This document shows, in pieces, positions 1 to 5,693 of a stretch of 5,991 nt of DNA (positions within the stretch are counted from its first letter, which is position 1; each line of letters begins with the position of its first letter). The stretch lies in contig JAFYAD010000054.1 in NCBI GenBank assembly GCA_017540915.1, positions 1 to 5,991 of the forward strand. Direction: 5' to 3'. A program made the position numbers and the translations under genes. A model generated the notes under the pieces. It saw only the letters and a list, made by a program, of their open reading frames with translations. It did not search any database and was not told the DNA's origin. Source of the stretch: Lachnospiraceae bacterium. Its GTDB lineage: Bacteria; Bacillota_A; Clostridia; Lachnospirales; Lachnospiraceae.

Positions 1-405
1 CATATCAACTTCAAGGATCTGTCTTACCAGCTCGGGCTCCGTACCGTCCACTACCAGCATGAGACCCTTTTTGAGGAAGGGATCCTCCATATTGGATGCC
101 GTCTCCTCCAGAGCCAGCAATCCCTCTTTTCTGGCCACATTGGAAAGATTTATGATATTGCTGATAAGCTCTGCGGCATTAAATCCGGGTTCATTGAAGG
201 ATTTACCTATGGATTTGAAGCCTGCGATAACATCAGGCATTTTATTGGCAGCAATAAGACCTGCAAGGGAGCCGCCAATGGTGATGATGACAGAAGGCAC
301 GTCAACGAAGTTCGGCAATAATGAGAATCCTCCGTTACCGGAGACGATGCCGAATACGATCATGACAACGCCTAAGACTGTACCAATGAGAGTTGCTATA
401 TCCAA
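1..405 (-). CDS. motA: MotA, flagellar motor stator subunit (N-terminal 135 residues, runs off left edge)
   Basis: MotA is the membrane stator subunit that, with MotB, couples ion flow to flagellar rotation. The first 135 codons are visible, about half of the family's usual 250-270. A first hydrophobic segment covers about residues 3-22 and a second about 37-52. A cytoplasmic stretch follows, in which RKEGLLALE (residues 92-100) has the same Arg-to-Glu spacing as E. coli R90/E98, the residues that contact FliG. DPFLKKG and LMLVVDGTEPELVRQIL are typical of Gram-positive MotA. The start is TTG at 405-403, chosen because AAAGGAG (423-417) lies 11 nt upstream and the protein then begins MDIATLIGTVLG, as MotA should. 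An in-frame GTG four codons earlier overlaps that ribosome site. The gene has its own candidate promoter and is separated from flgE by a terminator. Which ion it uses cannot be told from this fragment. Confidence 0.95.
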   Translation of the reverse strand, partial: MDIATLIGTVLGVVMIVFGIVSGNGGFSLLPNFVDVPSVIITIGGSLAGLIAANKMPDVIAGFKSIGKSFNEPGFNAAELISNIINLSNVARKEGLLALEETASNMEDPFLKKGLMLVVDGTEPELVRQILEVDM

Positions 406-416
406 AACGTTCCACA

Positions 417-423
417 CTCCTTT
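417..423 (-). promoter_or_regulatory. Ribosome binding site of motA
   Basis: AAAGGAG on the minus strand, ending 11 nt before the TTG codon at 405-403. The spacing is slightly long, but no ATG lies nearby in this frame, and the site supports TTG as the real start. A start at TTG with long spacing may mean modest translation. Confidence 0.75.
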
Positions 424-439
424 ATGAAAACACTTTTGA

Positions 440-502
440 CTGAAAAACGGCTTCAGAAAGAAACCTTGCTTGCACGCAAAGCACACTGAGCCCAGTTTCA
501 GA
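440..502 (-). promoter_or_regulatory. motA leader with small hairpins
   Basis: The untranslated leader between the candidate promoter and motA is about 100 nt. On the minus strand it can form three small stems: CTGA/TCAG (502-487, 8-nt loop), TGCTT/AAGCA (483-467, 7-nt loop) and CTGAA/TTCAG (456-440, 7-nt loop). The last two share the same 5-7-5 geometry and are 10 nt apart. None is followed by a T-run, so they are not terminators. Stems this short occur by chance, so a regulatory role is only a suggestion. Confidence 0.3.
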
Positions 503-509
503 TATGAAT

Positions 510-522
510 AGTTTACTAAACT
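510..522. repeat. Perfect 13-bp palindrome on the motA promoter
   Basis: AGTTTACTAAACT reads as two perfect 6-bp arms around one central base. One arm is the proposed -10 box and the other lies in the spacer next to it. A palindrome in this position could be a repressor operator, but no known regulator motif is recognised, and a 6-bp arm in AT-rich DNA can arise by chance. Confidence 0.4.
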
Positions 523-538
523 TGCAATGTTTTGTCTA
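510..538 (-). promoter_or_regulatory. Candidate sigma-A-type promoter for motA
   Basis: On the minus strand, TAGACA (538-533, five of six matches to TTGACA) is followed after exactly 17 nt by TAAACT (515-510, four of six matches to TATAAT). It lies just downstream of the flgE terminator and about 105 nt before the motA start, where a new promoter would be needed. The -10 box is half of a perfect palindrome, AGTTTA-G-TAAACT. No TAAA-N15-GCCGATAT-like flagellar sigma (sigma-D/28) site was seen here. The evidence is sequence only; no start site is known. Confidence 0.5.
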
Positions 539-550
539 CTTATTTTATTT

Positions 551-593
551 AAAAAGTGAAAAAACAGCCACAATTTTTAGCAATGTGGCTGTT
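551..593 (-). terminator. Rho-independent terminator after flgE
   Basis: On the minus strand a perfect 10-bp stem, AACAGCCACA paired with TGTGGCTGTT (593-584 and 572-563), encloses an 11-nt loop. It runs straight into TTTT, then CAC and TTTTT. Stem plus T-run is the classic intrinsic terminator. On the plus strand the stem is followed by ATGATAACA, so the signal works only leftward. It lies about 60 nt past the flgE stop codon and separates the hook genes from motA. Confidence 0.93.
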
Positions 594-647
594 ATGATAA
601 CACAATATATGGTGTAATGTATCAGAAAATATACAATCAGGATCCCT

Positions 648-656
648 TCACTATTA
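648..656 (-). other. Three tandem in-frame stop codons at the end of flgE
   Basis: The last FlgE codon (Arg) is followed by TAA (656-654), TAG (653-651) and TGA (650-648), all in frame. Each of the three stop codons appears once. Such back-up stops would halt read-through of a highly expressed structural gene. Nothing is seen that would require them, and chance cannot be excluded. Confidence 0.9.
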
Positions 657-2963
657 TCTCTTAAGACTTATGAGCTCTTCAAGCATTGAATCCGATGTGG
701 TGATAACCCTGGAGTTTGCCTGGAAACCACGCTGTGTGGTGATCATGGAGGTAAACTCGCTGGCCAGATCAACGTTTGACATCTCAAGTTCGCCGGTACT
801 GATAGATGAACCGTCTGCCGATATCTCCACGCCGATACCATCGAAGTCGCCGGAGTTAAGAGTTGTCTTGTAGCAGTTGTCTCCTGTCGCCTCAAGACCT
901 GCGGCGTTGGCAAACTGTGCAACCGCAATCTGTCCCAGCAATATGGTATTACCGTTATCATAAGATCCGTAGATCTTGCCCGCAGTATCAACGGAAAGTC
1001 CGGTCAACGCTCCGAGTTTCTTTCCTTTTCCGTCTCCGTCGGCGTCACCGCCCGAGATCGCTGCTGTAGAAGAACCGTTGTTATTGTAATTGAGCAGATT
1101 TGAGAAATCCACCTCAATATTATCGAAGGCATCATACCCTGCCGCTGTCAGAGAAGAAAGATCCAATGAAGCACTCTTATTGCCGGCATTTCCGATATAA
1201 GACAAAGTACCGGTAGTAGTATCAAACTTAAGAGAGTATCCGTCAGATCTCGGAGTCTCTATTCTCCAGCTGGAATTGAACATGGAGTACTTTACCAGGG
1301 CATCGGCCGGAAGTTCCTCTGTGAACAGGGGATCGGCTTCTGTCTCATCAGCCAGTGTTGATCCGTTTACCTGCGTATAAGAGTAATCTCCCAATATCTT
1401 TTCAATACCGTAGGTGTAATACGGCACACCCGAATCATCCGCATAATCGGCATCTGTCAGATCAACAGTGGTATTGCTGCCGCCGACAGGCAGATACGAA
1501 GACGGAGTTGTTATCACAATATTTTCATTGGATGTAAGGCTCAGCGTACCTGAGCTGGGGAAATCCGGGAAATAATAGTACTCATTGTCATCGGAATCAA
1601 ATCCCTCGTCCGCATCGGTAAGTCCCAATTCCTCTTTCAGTTTTGTAAGAGCCGCACCGGTAAAGCAATATCCAGTATAGGTGCTGGTACCGTTTGTAGC
1701 AGTCACTTTTGAACCAAGCGCCAGAAAATCATTGACTGTAACTGTCTTTGTGAGACTGTATTTGTCCGTCTGTGTATCTGCGGGAGTGAATGTTCCGTCT
1801 TTTACGGTTCCTTCGGTTATCTCCCATCCGTTGGTATCGGAATACTTGCCCTGAGCTACCACGGTATCGTTTCCCTTGATCACATAAAATGAACCATAAC
1901 CGCTGGACTCATCTGTCAATGCAGCCATTGCCTGATTTATCTCATTGTAGGGAGACTGGAGCCTTATCCTGTAACCGGCGGGGAGAGCTCCGCTGCCGGT
2001 GAGATTGAGCTGTTCGTTAACATCCTCGGCATCGAGATAATAAGTATACAGACGACCTGTCGTAGTATCGCTTGCCGTATCCGCGTTGTCTTTTGCAACT
2101 TTATTTACTACATCCTGAATGTTCGATTTGCTCTTTCCGGTGTTGAAGTTGTAATTGTCGGTGATGTCAATACCGCTGCCCTGAACCTCTGAACCGCCTG
2201 TGCTGAAAAGATCAGACAGTGACACATCCGAATTCAGGATGGACTTTCCTTCCGCATCCAGTATGTCGGTAAGGTTTACAGTATACTCACCGTTTGAAAT
2301 ATCCTCCGCCTTTATGGCAAAACGCGCAGTGTACGGATATCCCAGCCTGTCGTAGATCGTGAGATTCATGGAATAACCCGAATCAGATGACATTGTAGCC
2401 GAGTTATTGTCTATAACTCCCGTACACATTGCCTTGGTGGTAGTCTCCGGAGATGATGTCTGATTTTCCGCAGACATGATCTTAAGCGGGGAAACAGTAT
2501 CTTTTCTGATGTTTCCCTCACCGTCAACCTGCCATCCCATCACTGTGTATCCTGTGGATGTCATACATAAGTTTCCGGTACCGTCCACATAGAAAGAACC
2601 TGCTTTTGTGAAAACATTCTCCGAACCGTTGTATACTACGAAAAAGCTTGATGATGAATTGTCTGTGATCTTTAAGTCAAATGCGTTACCTGTGGTCTCC
2701 GCAGCGCCTGCCTTTGTAATGGACGCAGCCGTAGATGCCATTGAAACACCAAGACCTATCTGCTTGGCGTTAATACCGCCTGTACCCGTGGATGCGTTTG
2801 CACCCGATGCATTTGAAAGAGTCTGGTACATTATCGTAGAAAATGTAACAGAGCTTGATTTAAAAGCAACAGTATTAACGTTTGCTATGTTATTACCGAT
2901 AACGTCCATCTTTGTCTGATGTGTCTTAAGACCAGCCACAGCAGAGTAGAGTGATCTCATCAT
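654..2963 (-). CDS. flgE: FlgE, flagellar hook protein (large, 769 aa)
   Basis: FlgE subunits are exported by the flagellar type III system and polymerise under the FlgD cap into the hook that joins rod and filament. The N-terminus MRSLYSAVAGLKTHQTKMD, with NNIANVNTVAFK at about residues 24-35, is the rod/hook-family helix and export-type motif. Residues about 81-144 hold the conserved ITKAG, TGNAFDLKI and FTKAGSFYVD segment. Near the C-terminus GQIAVAQFANAAGLEATGDN, then TTLNSG, then residues 729-769 (TQRGFQANSRVITTSD, ELISLKR) are the conserved tail helices. At 769 aa it is far longer than B. subtilis FlgE (about 264); the extra length is a Ser/Thr/Asp/Tyr-rich central region, roughly residues 200-640, presumably exposed on the hook. 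The start is the ATG at 2963-2961, 9 nt after AGGAGG; the frame extends 22 codons upstream but without such a site. The next codon is also ATG. It follows the TIGR02530 gene by 76 nt. Confidence 0.97.
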   Translation of the reverse strand: MMRSLYSAVAGLKTHQTKMDVIGNNIANVNTVAFKSSSVTFSTIMYQTLSNASGANASTGTGGINAKQIGLGVSMASTAASITKAGAAETTGNAFDLKITDNSSSSFFVVYNGSENVFTKAGSFYVDGTGNLCMTSTGYTVMGWQVDGEGNIRKDTVSPLKIMSAENQTSSPETTTKAMCTGVIDNNSATMSSDSGYSMNLTIYDRLGYPYTARFAIKAEDISNGEYTVNLTDILDAEGKSILNSDVSLSDLFSTGGSEVQGSGIDITDNYNFNTGKSKSNIQDVVNKVAKDNADTASDTTTGRLYTYYLDAEDVNEQLNLTGSGALPAGYRIRLQSPYNEINQAMAALTDESSGYGSFYVIKGNDTVVAQGKYSDTNGWEITEGTVKDGTFTPADTQTDKYSLTKTVTVNDFLALGSKVTATNGTSTYTGYCFTGAALTKLKEELGLTDADEGFDSDDNEYYYFPDFPSSGTLSLTSNENIVITTPSSYLPVGGSNTTVDLTDADYADDSGVPYYTYGIEKILGDYSYTQVNGSTLADETEADPLFTEELPADALVKYSMFNSSWRIETPRSDGYSLKFDTTTGTLSYIGNAGNKSASLDLSSLTAAGYDAFDNIEVDFSNLLNYNNNGSSTAAISGGDADGDGKGKKLGALTGLSVDTAGKIYGSYDNGNTILLGQIAVAQFANAAGLEATGDNCYKTTLNSGDFDGIGVEISADGSSISTGELEMSNVDLASEFTSMITTQRGFQANSRVITTSDSMLEELISLKR

Positions 2964-2972
2964 AATGTTTGT

Positions 2973-2978
2973 CCTCCT
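2973..2978 (-). promoter_or_regulatory. Ribosome binding site deciding the flgE start
   Basis: A perfect AGGAGG on the minus strand lies 9 nt before the first of two adjacent ATG codons (2963-2961). It rules out the longer frame that would start at 3029, whose extra 22 residues are basic and unlike FlgE. Confidence 0.9.
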
Positions 2979-2994
2979 GTCGATCTTGGCGCGC

Positions 2995-3018
2995 CGCTTC
3001 GTCTGTCGTTCAGAAGCG
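2995..3018 (-). other. Hairpin in the gap between the TIGR02530 gene and flgE
   Basis: CGCTTC and GAAGCG (3018-3013 and 3000-2995) form a perfect 6-bp stem around 12 nt. TG and CA inside the loop could add two more pairs with a bulge. There is no T-run, so it is not an intrinsic terminator. It lies just upstream of the strong flgE ribosome site in an unusually long 76-nt gap and may be an RNA processing or stability element; this is inference. Confidence 0.4.
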
Positions 3019-3039
3019 CTAGCCCCCATCCAGGTCCGG

Positions 3040-3432
3040 CTATACTATAACCGCGCCATCAATATTTGTAAAAACCGAAGTATCTTTTCTGTCCATGGCA
3101 GTTATCACCGTCTGATTGTCAGTGTTAACTATAAATGCCAAAGAATCCATTAGAACCAGTGATTCCTGTATTCCCTTTTCCTTTGCGTTCCTGACACCCT
3201 CGTTGAGCCTTTGAGTCTGCTCCTCAGACAGATCGATCCCCCTGTCCGATAACCTCAACGCCGCATGTTTGGAAAATCTGACTCCCTCTGCTTTATCCCG
3301 GATCCTCTCTCCCAAAAAATCGGAAAAGCTTTTCTCCGGTTGCAGAACCTCAGTCCGCTTATTTTTTCCGGTGTCCGGAAAACGGTTCATCACCTGCTCT
3401 ATGGAAGTAAAACCGGATCTTATCTCGCTCAT
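3040..3432 (-). CDS. TIGR02530-family flagellar operon protein
   Basis: This 130-residue protein belongs to a small conserved family found in Gram-positive flagellar operons between flgD and flgE. Its exact function is not established; a role in hook or export assembly is inferred from its position. A variable N-terminal region of about 50 residues is followed by the hallmarks FSKHAALRLSDRGIDL (about 53-68), a helical stretch RLNEGVRNAKEKGIQESLVLMD, AFIVN and TVITAMDRKD. It ends in the family's typical VFTNIDGAVIV. No signal peptide or membrane segment is visible, so it is probably cytoplasmic. The ATG at 3432-3430 sits 8 nt after GGAGG. It ends in a genuine TAG stop at 3042-3040, which shows that TAG works as a stop in this genome. 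It begins 36 nt after flgD and is probably co-transcribed with its neighbours. Confidence 0.9.
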   Translation of the reverse strand: MSEIRSGFTSIEQVMNRFPDTGKNKRTEVLQPEKSFSDFLGERIRDKAEGVRFSKHAALRLSDRGIDLSEEQTQRLNEGVRNAKEKGIQESLVLMDSLAFIVNTDNQTVITAMDRKDTSVFTNIDGAVIV

Positions 3433-3468
3433 ATTGTTTACCTCCGATCAGATCATGCCCAAAAGATA

Positions 3469-4203
3469 TCAGATCTCCTGTGCCACTGCATCTGCGATAA
3501 CCTCTTCAACCGGTTCGTAAGGCTCTTCCTCCTCCTCAGCCGGTTTCGATGATGAAGCCACCATATCAGCCAGAGCCTGCAGTGCTTTGATCCTTGCTTC
3601 AAGCTCGGAAAGTTTTTCAAGCTGTTCGTTATCTATATACTGCTTGTCATAGTCGCTCAGACCGTCGTAGAACTCTCTCACCTGCGAAACCGCGGTAGCA
3701 TAAGACAAATCTATGCTCTTTGCATTAGGCAGCATATCCAGCATCTTGCCGAAGTCCGAAGCATTGTTGTATGCCGACATATAATCGCTGTCCATGACCG
3801 AATAAAGATCGTCTATATCGTACAGCGCACCGTTGATGGAGAGATAAACATTTGATCCCTCTCTCTGAACATAGTCTACAGGTCCCGAGATGAAGTTTGT
3901 GTCTCCCGTTGTGGAACTGGTCACCTGCATTATGACTTCCTTGCCCACCAGAGCGTTGGCCTCGCTGCCCTCCATGGCGTGTACCATGTTCTCCGAAGCT
4001 TCAACCTGTGAAAATGTTGCCAGCTGGGCTACGTAGTCGGTGTTTGTGGATGGTTCAAGCGGATCCTGATACTGCATTTCCGCTACCAGCAGGTTCAGGA
4101 AATCTTCTTTGTCAAGCTGATTTCCGGACTTTTCTTTCGTGGCTGAGGTGGCATTCTGATTTTCTACCCACTTTCCATCCACGATAGACTGGATTAATGA
4201 CAT
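3469..4203 (-). CDS. flgD: FlgD, hook-capping/scaffold protein with an extra C-terminal helical module
   Basis: FlgD forms the temporary cap under which FlgE subunits assemble. In the 244-residue protein, residues about 30-77 are the conserved capping domain (LDKEDFLNLLVAEMQYQDPLEP, ATFSQVEASENM). Residues about 81-138 look like the Tudor/SH3-like beta domain (ALVGKEVIMQV, GPVDYV, VYLSINGALYDIDDL). No fibronectin/Ig-like third domain is seen; instead residues about 150-217 form a helical module with the pattern LP...I.L, V..VREFYDGLS, K.YI.N...L and LEARIKAL. A tail with EEEEE (about 219-244) ends the protein. B. subtilis FlgD, at about 140 aa, has nothing comparable. The start is the second ATG (4203-4201), 7 nt after AAAGGAG; the ATG two codons earlier is only one base from that site. 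It follows fliK by 68 nt. Confidence 0.93.
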   Translation of the reverse strand: MSLIQSIVDGKWVENQNATSATKEKSGNQLDKEDFLNLLVAEMQYQDPLEPSTNTDYVAQLATFSQVEASENMVHAMEGSEANALVGKEVIMQVTSSTTGDTNFISGPVDYVQREGSNVYLSINGALYDIDDLYSVMDSDYMSAYNNASDFGKMLDMLPNAKSIDLSYATAVSQVREFYDGLSDYDKQYIDNEQLEKLSELEARIKALQALADMVASSSKPAEEEEEPYEPVEEVIADAVAQEI

Positions 4204-4210
4204 AGGCATT

Positions 4211-4217
4211 CTCCTTT
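4211..4217 (-). promoter_or_regulatory. Ribosome binding site deciding the flgD start
   Basis: AAAGGAG lies 7 nt before the ATG at 4203-4201 and just one base before the in-frame ATG at 4209-4207. The spacing favours the downstream ATG, giving a protein that begins MSLIQSIVDG. Confidence 0.8.
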
Positions 4218-4271
4218 CTGAAAAAGATTAATAAATTCCAAAGATTCAGGGGCATAGGACCGTGGATGCGG

Positions 4272-5492
4272 TTACGCCCTGAAATCTACCGAGTTACCGT
4301 TGTCTCTCATCACAGAAGCGTTTACGATCTCTGCCTCAGTAAGATTATCGGCTATTTCCTCCGGATTGTTTAGATTTATATTTCTGATACCGGTGATACG
4401 TTCCATTGCCTCCTCGGCGCCCTCACCCTGTCTGTCTCCCTGTCTCTGGTCGCCGCCTGCGGCGCTTCCCGTCTGGTTTTCATAAGCGCTTTCAAACTCG
4501 TGGGTTTCAACCGTGACTTCCACGGCAGTTACCTTGACTCCCGCATTTTCAAGGTTCGCCCTGAGTTCGGCGATCTGGGTGTTTAAAGCATCCCTGACCT
4601 GATCATTTTCAACTCTGACTTCAGCAGTGAGATTTCCCTGTTTTTCAGTCACATGGAGAGTGAGCTGTCCTAAGTTTTCCGGATTTAATCTCATAGACAG
4701 CGTGGTCTGCTCATTTTCCATATTTCTGGTAAGTGTCGCAAACTGTTCAATGAGATTGTCCACATCTATGTAACCTGCGACATCATCTGTTGAGGAAACC
4801 GCCTGTTGTGCGTGCACATCCGAATTCAAATGTACCCCTGTATCCGCTGCGTTGTGAACCGCTTCTCTTCCGGCACTGTCCCCAAGGTTTTCAGTATCAG
4901 TCTGTTTCCGGAAGCTTCCGGTCTGTCCGCCGAGAGCCTCGCCCTCATCTTCCTGGCCAAAGCTGTTATTATCAGCCACGGCTCTGGCCGGGACCTCATT
5001 ATCATCTTCTGCCGCCGTATCGGAAACCTTATCCGAAGAACGCAAAGCAGGATCCTCTGATGTGTCCTTTTCAGAAACTTCCCGGGTTGTCACCACCTGA
5101 TCCGATACCCTGACATTTTGATTCTCACCGTCGGGCACCTGAGTCACATCCCCTGCAGCTTCCTGAGAAACCGTCATGTCTGCCCCGGTATCAGCCGCGA
5201 AACCGCCGGCTGCAAGATCTGTTTCCTCAACGCCCGCATCCTGTGAAACAGTGAAAGCTTCGGCATCAACCGGCTCTTCCATAAGCTTCAGCACACTGGT
5301 AAGCTCATCCGGTGCCACGGAAAACTCCGAAGCCAGTTCGTTTCTGATCTGGGCAACATTGTCCAACAGCTCGCTCATACCCGGCATTGACAGAAGATCC
5401 ACAGCGCTCTCAGCCCCGGAAAGTTCCGTCACCAGTTGAACCAGCATATTCTGGTCAAAAAGATCCGCGTCGGTCAAGCCCAGCAGATCCAT
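4272..5492 (-). CDS. fliK: FliK C-terminal part (406-codon open frame after the amber stop)
   Basis: This is the longest open part of the interrupted fliK and what a gene finder would call. It opens inside a conserved helical region (KVSDEDIEKV / MDLLGLTDADLFDQNMLVQL), so its first ATG is very unlikely to be a natural start. The upstream sequence supports this: AAGG sits only 2 nt before that ATG and GAGG is 14 nt away. Residues about 72-240 are a low-complexity region rich in Asp, Glu, Ser, Thr, Ala and Gln, typical of the ruler part. Residues about 262-330 are the Flg_hook switch domain: LSMRLNPENLGQLTLHV, GNLTAEVRVEND, VRDALNTQIAELRANLENAG and VKVTAVEV. A Gly/Gln/Arg-rich linker with a short RQGD/RQGE duplication follows, then a C-terminal tail of about 45 residues. 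The switch domain itself looks undamaged. Confidence 0.85.
   Translation of the reverse strand: MDLLGLTDADLFDQNMLVQLVTELSGAESAVDLLSMPGMSELLDNVAQIRNELASEFSVAPDELTSVLKLMEEPVDAEAFTVSQDAGVEETDLAAGGFAADTGADMTVSQEAAGDVTQVPDGENQNVRVSDQVVTTREVSEKDTSEDPALRSSDKVSDTAAEDDNEVPARAVADNNSFGQEDEGEALGGQTGSFRKQTDTENLGDSAGREAVHNAADTGVHLNSDVHAQQAVSSTDDVAGYIDVDNLIEQFATLTRNMENEQTTLSMRLNPENLGQLTLHVTEKQGNLTAEVRVENDQVRDALNTQIAELRANLENAGVKVTAVEVTVETHEFESAYENQTGSAAGGDQRQGDRQGEGAEEAMERITGIRNINLNNPEEIADNLTEAEIVNASVMRDNGNSVDFRA
4422..4445 (-). repeat. 12-nt tandem duplication in fliK
   Basis: Two 12-nt units encode RQGD and RQGE back to back (AGACAGGGAGAC, then AGACAGGGTGAG). They lie in the flexible linker after the FliK switch domain. 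This looks like a simple replication-slippage duplication and keeps the reading frame. Confidence 0.6.
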
Positions 5493-5693
5493 AACCTTTT
5501 CGATATCCTCATCGGATACCTTGAATTCGTCTTTTATTGCTTCTTTTATCTTTTCCGCTTTGCCCGAGGCAATCTTTTTGTTCTCGGGTGATGCAGTATC
5601 AACTTTATCCTTTGCACTGTCCTTCTGTCTGATATTGGAATGTGTCTCGGACTGCAGTTTATTGTATGACTCTTCCGGTGATGAACTTTTCGT

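Noticed and set aside
59..427. Plus-strand open frame opposite motA, and the other plus-strand frames
   Set aside because: They lie antisense to clear flagellar genes, show no recognisable family features and mirror the coding strand; treated as shadows.
484..516. A sigma-D/28 flagellar promoter before motA
   Set aside because: TAAA is present (in TAAACT) but no GCCGATAT-like box follows at the required spacing; the sigma-A-type reading fits better.
2988..3022. GGCGCGCC and GCTAGC, rare-cutter-like palindromes, as signs of engineering
   Set aside because: They fall in a natural intergenic gap with no vector sequence, and single palindromic 6- and 8-mers can occur by chance in a GC-rich patch.
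2964..3029. A 22-codon upstream extension of FlgE beginning MGASASERQTK
   Set aside because: It has no ribosome site, is basic and unlike FlgE, and overlaps the hairpin and the AGGAGG that clearly serves the ATG at 2963.
5490..5492. ATG at 5492 as the natural start of fliK
   Set aside because: It sits inside a conserved helical motif, lacks a properly spaced ribosome site, and the same frame extends upstream to a start with GGAGG at ideal spacing.
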